Positions 35,912-44,678 of a DNA stretch of 64,000 bases are shown piece by piece (position 1 is the stretch's first letter; each line of letters starts with the position of its first letter). A program made the position numbers and the translations under genes. The DNA lies in the NCBI GenBank assembly GCA_024639935.1, contig JAHEFZ010000001.1, forward strand, positions 62,001-126,000, read 5' to 3'. The notes below the pieces were generated by a model, which was not told the DNA's origin, ran no database searches, and was given only the letters and a program-made list of their open reading frames with translations. This DNA comes from Microbacteriaceae bacterium (GTDB lineage: Bacteria; Actinomycetota; Actinomycetes; Actinomycetales; Microbacteriaceae).

Positions 35912-36679
35912 TTACGGGGCGTAGTCAGGGGCTGCTGGCAGATTGAAGAACTCTTCCATCGTGATTTTCGGCGTGAGGTGCAGTTCCGTCGCGAGTTCAA
36001 CTCCGACGTATCGCCAATGCCACGGCTCGAACTTATATCCCGTGACAGCGGTCTTTCCGTTGGGGTAGCGCAAGTGCCATCCGAACCGCCACGCGTTCTT
36101 GTTCAGCCACTTGCCCTCGGGTGTCGTCGAAAAACACGCCTGGATTGTGCAACCCGCCGTCGCGGACGCGATGTCGACGGACAACCCGGTCTGGTGTTCG
36201 GAATAACCCGGCCGCGCACTCTGCAAATCCGCCGCTTTGCGACCCAACGACGCTACCCATCCGTTGTAAACCGTGACCTGCGTTGAATAGGAACGGTACG
36301 CGCTTTGAACAACAAGGTTCACGTTGTCGCTTTTCGCCGCGCGAAACATTTTCAGATACGCCTTCGCTGCGTCATCTCGAAGTGTTGGCTCGGAAGAGTG
36401 AGGAACATTTATCGTCTTTAGTCCTGCGGGGACGTACCGCTTAGGTTGCAATGGGCGTAACTTGTCGGCAACAACCCAAATTGAGTCGGCCTCGTTTGTT
36501 GAATACAACGTCACATTAATTGCCGCGACCGTTGGTGCGGGAATCGGCACAGGAGAAATCGCGGGTGCGGCAACCGGCTTTTGAGTTGGGGCGGGGATCT
36601 CTGAATGGGCCGGCGTAGTCGGGACACAACCCGCGAGGATCAGGGCGAAAAGGAGAGGGAGCGTTCGTCCACGATTCAT
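35912..36679 (-). CDS. M15 family D-alanyl-D-alanine carboxypeptidase lipoprotein (VanY-like)
   Basis: 255 aa. The signal peptide ends with the lipobox LILAGC, followed by a long Pro/Ala-rich linker. The peptidase domain has SAYRSYSTQ, the zinc motif SEHQTGLSVDIAS (His and Asp) and EPWHWRYVG with the third ligand His. It trims the terminal D-Ala of peptidoglycan stems outside the membrane. TAGCCT lies six bases before ATG 36679 on the minus strand, so it is probably leaderless. It is divergent from the MFS exporter gene. Confidence 0.92.
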   Translation of the reverse strand: MNRGRTLPLLFALILAGCVPTTPAHSEIPAPTQKPVAAPAISPVPIPAPTVAAINVTLYSTNEADSIWVVADKLRPLQPKRYVPAGLKTINVPHSSEPTLRDDAAKAYLKMFRAAKSDNVNLVVQSAYRSYSTQVTVYNGWVASLGRKAADLQSARPGYSEHQTGLSVDIASATAGCTIQACFSTTPEGKWLNKNAWRFGWHLRYPNGKTAVTGYKFEPWHWRYVGVELATELHLTPKITMEEFFNLPAAPDYAP

Positions 36680-36685
36680 TCGTCA

Positions 36686-36704
36686 AGGCTATCGGGCGTA
36701 TGCT
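36686..36704. promoter_or_regulatory. Divergent promoters of vanY-like and MFS genes
   Basis: Minus strand: TAGCCT (36686-36691), six bases before the carboxypeptidase ATG. Plus strand: TATGCT (36699-36704), seven bases before GTG 36712. The second box includes the ATG that the ORF track uses as MFS start, so GTG 36712 is the better start. Confidence 0.5.
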
Positions 36705-36711
36705 TTCCCCC

Positions 36712-38394
36712 GTGCCTCAATCAACTCAATCTAAAAAAGATTCGTCCGCAGATGCGATGTCTCCCCGTGAAATCTGGCTGGTGCTAGTCGGTCTGATGTC
36801 CGGGATGTTCCTCTCGTCACTCGATCAAACGGTTGTCGGAACTGCCATGAGAACAATTTCGGACGACCTCAACGGCCTGTCGCTGCAGGCGTGGGTGACA
36901 ACCGCCTACCTGATTACGTCGACGGTCGTCACACCGATTGCGGGTAAATTAAGCGACATTTACGGTCGTCGCCCAATCTACATGGCGTCAATTTTTATCT
37001 TTTTAGTCGGATCAGTCTTGTCTGGTTTCGCGTGGTCGATGCCCACTCTCGCAGTGTTCCGCGCCATTCAGGGAATCGGTGGTGGTGGACTCATGTCGCT
37101 CGCTTTCACGATCATCGCCGACATGGTTGCGCCGCGCGAGCGGGCAAAGTACCAAGGCTTCTTCATCGCTGTGTTCGGTTCCTCGAGCGTGCTCGGGCCA
37201 CTCGTTGGCGGTTTCTTCGCGGGTGCTGACCAGATTCTGTGGATTGACGGCTGGCGGTGGGTGTTCCTCGTGAACATTCCGATTGGTGCGGTTGCCGTCT
37301 ACATGGTGTGGCGATTCCTTCACGTCCCACAAATTAAGCACCTCGTCAAAATTGACTGGATGGGAGTCGCCACCGTGATTCTGGCAGTTGTGCCGCTCCT
37401 CCTCGTCGCGGAACAAGGTCGCGAGTGGGGATGGCTCTCGTGGAATTCGATCATGATGTACGCGCTCGGCATCCTGGGAATTGTCGGCTTCATCATCGCC
37501 GAAGCGCGCATGGGCGACGCCGCACTCATCCCACTGTCACTATTCAAATCGACGACTTTCAGTCAAATAACCGTTCTTGGAATCCTGGTTGGCTTCGCAA
37601 TGTTCGGTGCGATGATGACCATCCCACTTTTCCTGCAACTCGTCGTTGGATCTACTCCGACAGAAAGCGGAATCCAAATGTTGCCGATGGTCCTCGGAAT
37701 CATGACGGCCACAGCAATTGGTGGTCGCGTAATTTCGAAAACAGGGCGCTACAAGGCACTTCCTATTTTCGGAACCGGACTGCTCGTCGTGGCGTTCGTG
37801 TGGCTGGTCCAAATCAATAAAGACTCTGACCTCTGGTTCCTCATGATCGGCATGTTGATTGTGGGCTCTGGGCTCGGGTTAATGATGCAGACCTTGACAA
37901 TCGCCAGCCAAAACGCTGTCGAACCAGGACAGGTGGGGGTTGCGACCGCGGGTGCGACATTCTTCCGCCAGATCGGTGGCACTCTCGGCACTGCCGTGCT
38001 GTTTTCTGTATTGTTTGGCAAGATTCCCGAAGCCCTCAAGGAAATATTCAGTCGAGCGGAAACCCAAAAACAGCTCGGAGCGGCGCTGGCCGATCCGGCG
38101 ATTGTGAATGACCCCGCCAACGCGGGCATCGTCGAGATGTTCACTAGTTCCTCGTCAAACCCTGAATCACTGGCGGACTCCCTGAGTGGAAACACGTCGT
38201 TTCTCAATGGTGCCGCGGACGTACTCAAGGCTCCGTTCATCGAAGGCTTCGCATTGTCAGCACAGTCGGTGTATTCCGTCGCGTTGGTTATCTCCATCAT
38301 CGCGTTTGTTCTGTCGTGGTTCATTAAGGCCGAGCCGCTTCGAGAGAAAAGTGGCCACCAAGAAGCAGCCGACGCGGCTGCCGCTGCACACTGA
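36712..38394 (+). CDS. MFS transporter of the DHA2 (EmrB/QacA) type
   Basis: 560 aa from GTG 36712 (564 aa if ATG 36700 is used). Fourteen hydrophobic segments are expected from the length and pattern. GMFLSSLDQTVVGTAM (TM1) and AWVTTAYLITSTVVTPIAGKLSDIYGRRPIY (motif A) are classic for DHA2 drug:proton antiporters. A long extracytoplasmic loop rich in Ala, Asn and Ser precedes the last helix. It probably exports toxic or hydrophobic compounds. It is followed 15 bases later by a small acetyltransferase gene. Confidence 0.9.
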   Translation: MPQSTQSKKDSSADAMSPREIWLVLVGLMSGMFLSSLDQTVVGTAMRTISDDLNGLSLQAWVTTAYLITSTVVTPIAGKLSDIYGRRPIYMASIFIFLVGSVLSGFAWSMPTLAVFRAIQGIGGGGLMSLAFTIIADMVAPRERAKYQGFFIAVFGSSSVLGPLVGGFFAGADQILWIDGWRWVFLVNIPIGAVAVYMVWRFLHVPQIKHLVKIDWMGVATVILAVVPLLLVAEQGREWGWLSWNSIMMYALGILGIVGFIIAEARMGDAALIPLSLFKSTTFSQITVLGILVGFAMFGAMMTIPLFLQLVVGSTPTESGIQMLPMVLGIMTATAIGGRVISKTGRYKALPIFGTGLLVVAFVWLVQINKDSDLWFLMIGMLIVGSGLGLMMQTLTIASQNAVEPGQVGVATAGATFFRQIGGTLGTAVLFSVLFGKIPEALKEIFSRAETQKQLGAALADPAIVNDPANAGIVEMFTSSSSNPESLADSLSGNTSFLNGAADVLKAPFIEGFALSAQSVYSVALVISIIAFVLSWFIKAEPLREKSGHQEAADAAAAAH

Positions 38395-38409
38395 GGACTG
38401 AGGTCATCA

Positions 38410-38682
38410 ATGGATTTACGAGTCGAGAGCGAGCGCATTACAGGGCTTCGTGATGGCGTCGATGTTGGCTGGGTTGATTTCGAGGTGTCGGACGGCGTCG
38501 CACGCCTTTTTCACACCGAGGTCCTTCCGACAATGCGCAACACGGGCGCTGGCACCGATCTGGTCGTTTCGGTTCTCGAATGGTTTCGTGACAACACGGA
38601 TTATCGAATTGTTGGGGTGTGCCCCTTTATTCCTGTCGTAATTCGCCGTCACCCTGAGTTCGAGGCTTTGACGACACGCTAA
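38410..38682 (+). CDS. Small GNAT-family N-acetyltransferase (YjdJ type)
   Basis: 90 aa. It consists of the compact GNAT core seen in YjdJ/NATD1-like proteins: VGWVDFEV, the acetyl-CoA loop LPTMRNTGAGTDLVVSVLEWF (Q/RxxGxG/A variant), and the tail VGVCPFIPVVIRRHPEFEAL, which matches the usual CPYV...RHPEY ending. The substrate of this subfamily is not known. Its stop codon abuts that of pstB on the other strand. Confidence 0.85.
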   Translation: MDLRVESERITGLRDGVDVGWVDFEVSDGVARLFHTEVLPTMRNTGAGTDLVVSVLEWFRDNTDYRIVGVCPFIPVVIRRHPEFEALTTR

Positions 38683-39462
38683 CTAGCCGAAACGACCCGA
38701 GATGTAATCCTCGGTGTTCTTCTGAGTTGGGTTCGAAAAAATTACGGACGTGTCGTCGAATTCAATGAGTTTTCCCGGCTCGCCCTCGCCTGCGATATTG
38801 AAAAAAGCGGTTCGGTCGGATACTCGCGCAGCCTGCTGCATGTTGTGCGTGACAATGACGATTGTGTAGTCGTTCTTTAGTTGTGACACGAGGTCTTCGA
38901 TTGCCTGAGTAGAGATCGGGTCGAGTGCTGACGTTGGCTCGTCCATCAACAGCACGCGGGGCCGAACTGCGATTGCGCGTGCAATGCACAAACGCTGTTG
39001 CTGTCCGCCTGACAAGCCCCCACCGGGCTTGTCGAGTCGGTTTTTGACCTCTTTCCACAGGTGAGCGCTCTTGAGCGACGACTCGACGATGTCGTCTTGT
39101 TCCGACTTCGAGTTTCGGTCGTTGTTGAGTTTGTAGCCCGCCAGCACGTTGTCACGGATGGACATCGTGGGGAAGGGGTTTGGGCGCTGAAAGACCATCC
39201 CCACGTCGCGTCGAACCGCCACCGGGTCGACCTCATCGCCGTAAAGATTGAGGCCGTCAAGGCGAATGTCTCCCTTAACCCGCGCCCCGGGGATGACCTC
39301 GTGCATGCGGTTGATCGTGCGCAAGAGAGTGGACTTTCCACAACCGGACGGACCGATGAATGCGGTCACGGTCTGGGGTTCAATCGTGAGGGAGACGTCC
39401 TCGACAGCGAGAAACTGACCATACAGTACGTCGACGTGGTCAAGTTCGATAATTTTTCCCAT
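38683..39462 (-). CDS. pstB: Phosphate ABC transporter ATP-binding protein
   Basis: 259 aa. Walker A is GPSGCGKST, the Q-loop region is [20 protein letters not shown] (PstB-typical), the signature is [16 protein letters not shown], Walker B is [13 protein letters not shown] and the switch His is in IVTHNMQQA. It powers high-affinity phosphate uptake with PstC and PstA. It is the last gene of phoU-pstSCAB. Confidence 0.97.
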   Translation of the reverse strand: MGKIIELDHVDVLYGQFLAVEDVSLTIEPQTVTAFIGPSGCGKSTLLRTINRMHEVIPGARVKGDIRLDGLNLYGDEVDPVAVRRDVGMVFQRPNPFPTMSIRDNVLAGYKLNNDRNSKSEQDDIVESSLKSAHLWKEVKNRLDKPGGGLSGGQQQRLCIARAIAVRPRVLLMDEPTSALDPISTQAIEDLVSQLKNDYTIVIVTHNMQQAARVSDRTAFFNIAGEGEPGKLIEFDDTSVIFSNPTQKNTEDYISGRFG

Positions 39463-39474
39463 TTTTTTCCGTTC

Positions 39475-40524
39475 CTAGTGATTCCCTGCGGGCCGAAACA
39501 CGCGCGAGACAATTCGAGCTCCGAGATTGAGGGCCATGACAATGACGATGAGTGTCAGGGCTCCAGCCCACGCCCGGTCGATGTACGCCTGAGCATCCGT
39601 TCCTTGGCTGGAATACGAGTTATAGACAAAGACAGGTAAAGTCATCATTCGCTCGCTGAACGGGTTGTAATTCATGCTTTGCGTGAATCCGGCCACAATT
39701 AGTAGTGGCGCCGTCTCGCCAATCACTCGTGCAATCGCGATCATGATTCCCGTAACGAGCCCACCGATCGCCGTGGGTATAACGACTCGAACGATCGTGA
39801 GCCACTTGGGTACGCCGAGCGCAAGGGACGCCTCACGTAATTCGTTAGGCACGAGCCGGAGCATTTCTTCAGAGCTACGGACAACGACGGGAATCATCAG
39901 CACACTGAGTGCGACGGCACCCGCGACGCCCATTCGAACCCCAGGACCAAAAAACAGGGAAAACATCGCAAACGCGAACAGTCCGGCGACAATGGATGGA
40001 ATTCCCGTCATGACATCCACCATCGTCGTCACCCAGTTTGAGAATCGACCTCGACCGTATTCGACAAGATAGACACTGGTCAAAAGCCCAATGGGAATCG
40101 AGATGACTGCGGCGATAAGAGTAATTTCTAGCGTGCCGATGACTGCGTGAAGCGCGCCACCACCCGCTCCGACAATGTTGCGCATGGAACTTCCGAAAAA
40201 CTGACCGTCGAATCGAGCGAGACCCAGTGTGACGACCGTCCAGACAAGCGATACCAGCGGTATTAGCGCGAAACCGAAGGCCGAAAAAACAAGTCCCGTC
40301 ATTGTTCGATTGATTGCCTTCCGACGACCCTCGACCAACCATGACGCGGGAACGACGAGCAGTCCAAAGACCACCATGCCCAGAGCGAATATTCCGAGTG
40401 GGACGATTTCGCCATCACCACGGGTAACCGCGGAGATAAAAAATGAGATGGTCATTCCACTGATGAAAAGCGTGAGAACAATTCCTTTCGTCAGTGAGGT
40501 GGCACGACCGTGAATTGTCGTCAT
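39475..40524 (-). CDS. pstA: Phosphate ABC transporter permease
   Basis: 349 aa, somewhat longer than the E. coli protein because of extra N-terminal helices (two or three before FGFALIPLVSLVWTVV). The permease domain has the cytoplasmic EAA-type loop LREASLALGVPKWLTIVRVVIPTAIGG, and VDVMTGIPSIVAGLFAFAMF is typical of PstA. The start is one base inside the pstC stop (overlap). Confidence 0.95.
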   Translation of the reverse strand: MTTIHGRATSLTKGIVLTLFISGMTISFFISAVTRGDGEIVPLGIFALGMVVFGLLVVPASWLVEGRRKAINRTMTGLVFSAFGFALIPLVSLVWTVVTLGLARFDGQFFGSSMRNIVGAGGGALHAVIGTLEITLIAAVISIPIGLLTSVYLVEYGRGRFSNWVTTMVDVMTGIPSIVAGLFAFAMFSLFFGPGVRMGVAGAVALSVLMIPVVVRSSEEMLRLVPNELREASLALGVPKWLTIVRVVIPTAIGGLVTGIMIAIARVIGETAPLLIVAGFTQSMNYNPFSERMMTLPVFVYNSYSSQGTDAQAYIDRAWAGALTLIVIVMALNLGARIVSRVFRPAGNH

Positions 40525-41456
40525 CAGTTTTCACCCATCTTGACGCGTTGACGTGTCACGATCGCGCGCGCGAATGAGTTGACCACCATCGTGATCGCAA
40601 AGAGAACAAGCCCTGCCGCAATGAGTGCGTTGACATCTAGTCCCGACGCTTCAGGGAAGTCGAGGGCAATGGTAGACGCAATTGTCGAAGGGTTTTCTGA
40701 AGTGAGAAGTTTGAACGATACCGCTGCCGCTGGCGACAAGACCATCGCCACCGCCATCGTTTCGCCCAACGCTCGGCCGAGCCCGAGCATCGCGGCAGAT
40801 AAAAGGCCGCTGCGGGCGAACGGGAGAACAGCCATGTGAATCATCTCCCAGCGCGTTGCACCCAGGGCGAGGGCCGCTTCCTCGTGCAATCGCGGTGTCT
40901 GCAAAAATACTTCTCTAGCGAGGGCCGACATAATGGGCAAAATCATGATGGCAAGAACGACTCCAACGGTGAGAATCGTGCGACCAGTGCCCGAGACCGG
41001 GCCTTCGAAAATCGGCAGGAAACCCCAGTTGTCGGACATCCACTGGTAAACCGGCTGGATGAACGGTGCGAAAACCTGAATCCCCCACAGCCCGTAGACA
41101 ACCGACGGGATTGCCGCCAACAAATCGATCACATAGCCGAGTGCCGATGCAATACGTCGCGGGGCGTAATGGGAAATGAAAAGTCCGATGCCGATGGATA
41201 ACGGCGTCGCAAAGACGAGAGCCAGCGTCGCGGAAAACAACGTGCCAAAAACAAGCGGCCCAACGAAGGCCAGAAACCCGTTCGGTGTCGATTCGATGTG
41301 TACCGAAGGGTCAAGTGCCGGTAGCGCCTTGAATACCAAAAACACCGCAACAAGGACCAAGACCGAAAGAATGACGACACCGGCCGCAACGGAAACGCCA
41401 CGGAATATTCGATCGCCTCTCCGAAGTCGGGGCATTGTGGGCGGCGCTGAGGTCAC
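40524..41456 (-). CDS. pstC: Phosphate ABC transporter permease
   Basis: 310 aa. VIDLLAAIPSVVYGLWGIQVFAP is the PstC hallmark, and the EAA loop is LHEEAALALGATRWEMIHMAVLP. About six helices are visible after a short cytoplasmic N-terminus. It pairs with PstA. A stem-loop lies between pstS and this gene. Confidence 0.96.
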   Translation of the reverse strand: MTSAPPTMPRLRRGDRIFRGVSVAAGVVILSVLVLVAVFLVFKALPALDPSVHIESTPNGFLAFVGPLVFGTLFSATLALVFATPLSIGIGLFISHYAPRRIASALGYVIDLLAAIPSVVYGLWGIQVFAPFIQPVYQWMSDNWGFLPIFEGPVSGTGRTILTVGVVLAIMILPIMSALAREVFLQTPRLHEEAALALGATRWEMIHMAVLPFARSGLLSAAMLGLGRALGETMAVAMVLSPAAAVSFKLLTSENPSTIASTIALDFPEASGLDVNALIAAGLVLFAITMVVNSFARAIVTRQRVKMGEN

Positions 41457-41476
41457 AGCGAAATCCTAACGACAGA

Positions 41477-41513
41477 AGAGGGGCGCTGCATCATGAAGAT
41501 TCAACGCCCCTCT
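41477..41513 (-). terminator. Stem-loop between pstS and pstC (partial terminator or mRNA stabiliser)
   Basis: AGAGGGGCG (41477-41485) pairs perfectly with CGCCCCTCT (41505-41513) around a 19-base loop, just after the pstS stop. No strong T-run follows, so it is more likely an attenuator or 3'-end stabiliser that keeps pstS mRNA more abundant than the permease mRNA. Confidence 0.5.
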
Positions 41514-41527
41514 CGTGGCCCTAGTCG

Positions 41528-42607
41528 TTATTTGATTGCTGCAGTGATTGCGGCTGCTTCTTCCTGAACCGCGCCCGAAACGGGTGCCGATCCGGCGTTG
41601 GCAGCAGCGGTTGCCTGACCTTCGACACTCGTCAGATACGTTGCGTACGCGTTTACGAGGGCACCGACGGCGTCATCTGCGTAATCGTTACATCCGATGA
41701 GGTACGAAACGAGAACAAGTGGGTAGGCGGTCGGGTCCGACAGAGTGCGGTCGATGGATACCGCCATGTCCGTTGCCGAACGACCTTCGACCCGCGGTGA
41801 CAATGCGACGACAGCGGCGGCTCCTTCTGGGGTGTGTCCGACCCAGGTGTCGCCAACTTTGATATTGGCGGTTCCGAGATCTCCAGCCTTCGACGCGTCT
41901 GCGTATCCAATCGTCCCGGTTCCGTTGGTGACGGCATCAACAACTCCCGAAGTACCGGATGCCCCTTCACCAGTCGCATACGGGAATGCGTCCCCGACTT
42001 CGCCGTCCCAGATATCCCCTGCGTTCTTGCTGAGGTAGTCCGTGAAGTTCTTGGTCGTTCCCGAATCATCCGAACGGTGAACTGCGGTAATGGCGAGGTC
42101 GGGAAGAGCCACATCAGGGTTATCTGCAGCAATCGCCGAGTCGTTCCAGTTGGTGATGTCGCCTTTGAAGATTCCCGCGATGGTTGCGGGTGCAAGATTA
42201 AGCGAGTCCACACCGTCGAGGTTGTAAATCACGGCGATGGGCGAGACATAAATCGGGACCTCGAAGTAACCAGCATCAGCTACACAGACCGGCGAGGACA
42301 TTGCGAGTTCCTCATCCGACAGTGCCGAGTCCGTGCCGGCGAACTCAACAGCACCGGCGAAGAACGACTCACGACCAGCACCGGAACCACTGGGGTCGTA
42401 GTTGACCGTGACGCCTGCATTGGCCGTCTGGAACTCAGCGATCCACGACTCTTGGGCAGTTCCCGCTGACGATGCGCCGGCACCATTGAGTGTGCCGGTA
42501 AGGCTTCCCGCGGGGGTTTCCGCATTTCCGCCTTCGTTCGCGGCGCACCCGGAGAGGGTCAGTGCGACGAGAGCAACCGCACTCGCAGCTTTTACTAGAT
42601 TGAACAT
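41528..42607 (-). CDS. pstS: Phosphate ABC transporter substrate-binding lipoprotein
   Basis: 359 aa from ATG 42607, with AAAGG ten bases upstream; ATG 42631 (367 aa, GAGG four bases upstream) is also possible. Signal peptide and lipobox are VALTLSGCAAN. The mature protein has the PstS features LNGAGASSAGTAQESWIAEF, YDPSGSGAGRESF, VHRSDDSGTTKNFTDYLSK and GEGASGTSGVVDAV. It binds phosphate outside the membrane and delivers it to PstCA. Confidence 0.96.
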   Translation of the reverse strand: MFNLVKAASAVALVALTLSGCAANEGGNAETPAGSLTGTLNGAGASSAGTAQESWIAEFQTANAGVTVNYDPSGSGAGRESFFAGAVEFAGTDSALSDEELAMSSPVCVADAGYFEVPIYVSPIAVIYNLDGVDSLNLAPATIAGIFKGDITNWNDSAIAADNPDVALPDLAITAVHRSDDSGTTKNFTDYLSKNAGDIWDGEVGDAFPYATGEGASGTSGVVDAVTNGTGTIGYADASKAGDLGTANIKVGDTWVGHTPEGAAAVVALSPRVEGRSATDMAVSIDRTLSDPTAYPLVLVSYLIGCNDYADDAVGALVNAYATYLTSVEGQATAAANAGSAPVSGAVQEEAAAITAAIK

Positions 42608-42694
42608 TGTCAATGTACCTTTCGTTTTCATGGGACCTCTAGATTCGACAAAACTTGGGTTCTCGATCTAGGTGGTTGCTCTTAGGACACCAGG

Positions 42695-42716
42695 ACTAAA
42701 TGAACGGAACACAAAC
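42695..42716 (-). promoter_or_regulatory. Possible Pho-type direct repeat upstream of pstS
   Basis: On the minus strand GTTTGTG and GTTCATT start 11 bases apart. The spacing and the second copy resemble the GTTCACC-type direct repeats bound by PhoP/PhoB-like regulators in actinobacteria. The first copy is a weak match. Confidence 0.3.
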
Positions 42717-42733
42717 AGCGGGTTTACGGCACC

Positions 42734-43393
42734 CTAATCTTCGAGATCGTTGTCTGACCAATCACCCGTCGTGAGGTAACTAACCTTTGATGAGATCTCC
42801 ACAACATGGTCAGCGATTCGCTCGAAATAACGGCTGGCGAGAGTCACATCCACCGTGTGAACAGCTTTTTCTTTCCACGATTTGTCGAGTACGACCTCGA
42901 AGACCTCTCGATGAAGCTCGTCGACACGGGCGTCGGCAGCCTGAATCGAGCGCGCTAAATCGACCGATGTGTTTTTGAGCAACTTGATCAGTTTTTTACA
43001 CAAGCGGATGTCCAGTTGCGCCATCTCGTCAAATGTGTCAGAAAGTGAGTCGGGGATCGCGGAATCAGGAAAACGAAACCGGGCAATGGTGGCAATGTGT
43101 GACGCGAGAGCGCCCATTCGCTCAAACGAGGCCGAGATTCGCAAGGTCGAGACAAGGATACGAAGGTCGCGCGCAACCGGGGCCTGGAGCGCAAGAATCC
43201 GGATAACCAGTTCATCCAAAGACAGTGCCTTCTCACTAATGAGCTCCGCGCCGACGAGAGCGCGATCTGCGGACTTTACGTCCGCATCAAGAAGCGCAGT
43301 TGTAGCGTCCGAGACAACGGTGAACACAGTCTCGGCAATCGCAACAATTCGGTCTTGAACCGATTCAAGCTCTTGGTCGAACATCTCGCGCAT
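42734..43393 (-). CDS. phoU: Phosphate signalling complex protein PhoU
   Basis: 219 aa from ATG 43393, preceded by AAGGGG at five bases; the ORF-track GTG nine codons upstream is less likely. Two PhoU repeats of three helices each are visible. The metal-binding E/D motifs are seen around SFERMGALASHIATIARF in the first repeat and ASRYFERIADHVVEISSKV in the second. It links PstSCAB activity to the sensor kinase that is encoded divergently. It lies upstream of pstS in the same orientation. Confidence 0.93.
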   Translation of the reverse strand: MREMFDQELESVQDRIVAIAETVFTVVSDATTALLDADVKSADRALVGAELISEKALSLDELVIRILALQAPVARDLRILVSTLRISASFERMGALASHIATIARFRFPDSAIPDSLSDTFDEMAQLDIRLCKKLIKLLKNTSVDLARSIQAADARVDELHREVFEVVLDKSWKEKAVHTVDVTLASRYFERIADHVVEISSKVSYLTTGDWSDNDLED

Positions 43394-43430
43394 GGCAACC
43401 CCTTCGATACGTTTTTTCACCGAACCAGAG

Positions 43431-43463
43431 AGAGGTTAATACTGTTCTAACAACTCGCTAACA
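43431..43463. promoter_or_regulatory. Triple 11-base direct repeat between phoU and the sensor kinase gene
   Basis: GGTTAATA, TTCTAACA and CGCTAACA recur exactly 11 bases apart (reverse strand TGTTAG, TGTTAG, TATTAA). Tandem repeats at 11-base spacing are the normal binding mode of PhoB/RegX3/OmpR-type response regulators. The position upstream of phoU and of the kinase-regulator pair suggests autoregulation. Confidence 0.55.
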
Positions 43464-43535
43464 CATGGTGAAATAGGCAAACCAAATGGTCCGATAACCA
43501 CGATAGCGCGCCGTTCGTCACCTAACCTGAAATGA

Positions 43536-44678
43536 ATGGTAACAATTGAGATTCTGGTAACGGTGGCGACCTTCGTGGCCGCCATCTCAGTCGGCGTTAC
43601 ATTGTTGTTTTTCCGATTGGCGCGAACGCGCACCAATAAATCCCCATCCGACGAATCCTTGACTGACATGGCGTCGAGTCTCATCAGCGTTTTGGCGTCG
43701 GCCGGGTTTATCGCAGATAGTTCACTCACGGTTCTTCGGGCGACCAACTCTGCGATAGCTCTCGGATTGGTCTCTGGCCGTGTCATCCGCAGCACCGAGA
43801 TTCAAAACCTGGTCCGCAAAATCAACGACTCCAGCTCGACACACGAGGTCGAATTTGAGATTGAGCTTGGTTCACGTGGTGACGTTCGATACCTGCACGC
43901 GAGAGCCGTCTCCATCGGAAGCGGATTCGTGCTGGTTCTCATTGAAGACTCAACCGAAGAGCGCGACTTCGACACGATCCGTCGAGACTTTATCGCCAAT
44001 GTCACCCACGAAATCAAAACTCCCATCGGTGCAATAACTCTTCTCAGCGAGGCAATCGAGGGTGCGCTCGACGACCCTCAGCAGATGCACAAATTTGCTG
44101 ACAGTCTCCGGCGCGAAGCGCGGCGATTGTCAAATCTCGTCAACGAAATCATTCAGTTGTCCCGGGTCGAATCGTCCGACATTCTGTCGAATGCGCGTCC
44201 CGTTAACATCGGAGCGGTTATCCGCGAGGCTCTTGAACGCACTATCGTCATCGCCGAGGCGAAAAGCATCACTATGAACGCGAAAGTGCCAGAGGACATC
44301 CTCGTTATGGGGGACGGAGAACTGCTGACTGTAGCCGTCAAGAATTTACTTGAGAACGCAATTCAGTATTCCGACAAAAATCAGCAGGTTGGGATTGGGG
44401 TAACAACCCGAAACGGACACCTCGACGTTATCGTGACGGATCAGGGGATCGGTATCCCCGTGGACGAGCAAGCGCGTGTTTTTGAACGGTTCTACCGCGT
44501 GGATGAATCACGCGACCGCACCACGGGAGGAACGGGACTCGGACTCAGTCTCGTGAAACACATCAGCTTGAGCCACCGCGGTGAAGTAACGCTATTTTCG
44601 CAGCAGGGCGTGGGCTCAACCTTTACCATGCGCCTGCCTAGACTGGTGGACACGAGCGAGGAGAAGAGTCATGAGTAG
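43536..44678 (+). CDS. Sensor histidine kinase of the phosphate regulon (SenX3/PhoR type)
   Basis: 380 aa. A single N-terminal membrane helix (VTIEILVTVATFVAAISVGVTLLFF) is followed by a PAS-like region (about residues 70-145). The phospho-acceptor helix is FIANVTHEIKTPIGAITLLSEAIEG, the N box LLENAIQYS, the G1 box DQGIGIPVDEQARVFERFYRVD and the G2 box GGTGLGLSLVKHI. The single-helix layout is like mycobacterial SenX3. TAACCT lies seven bases before the ATG. It overlaps the regulator gene by eight bases. Confidence 0.93.
   Translation: MVTIEILVTVATFVAAISVGVTLLFFRLARTRTNKSPSDESLTDMASSLISVLASAGFIADSSLTVLRATNSAIALGLVSGRVIRSTEIQNLVRKINDSSSTHEVEFEIELGSRGDVRYLHARAVSIGSGFVLVLIEDSTEERDFDTIRRDFIANVTHEIKTPIGAITLLSEAIEGALDDPQQMHKFADSLRREARRLSNLVNEIIQLSRVESSDILSNARPVNIGAVIREALERTIVIAEAKSITMNAKVPEDILVMGDGELLTVAVKNLLENAIQYSDKNQQVGIGVTTRNGHLDVIVTDQGIGIPVDEQARVFERFYRVDESRDRTTGGTGLGLSLVKHISLSHRGEVTLFSQQGVGSTFTMRLPRLVDTSEEKSHE

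Noticed and set aside
36700-36711. ATG 36700 as MFS start
   Set aside because: This ATG forms part of a TATGCT -10 box that has ideal spacing to GTG 36712; the extra four residues add no domain. It cannot be fully excluded.
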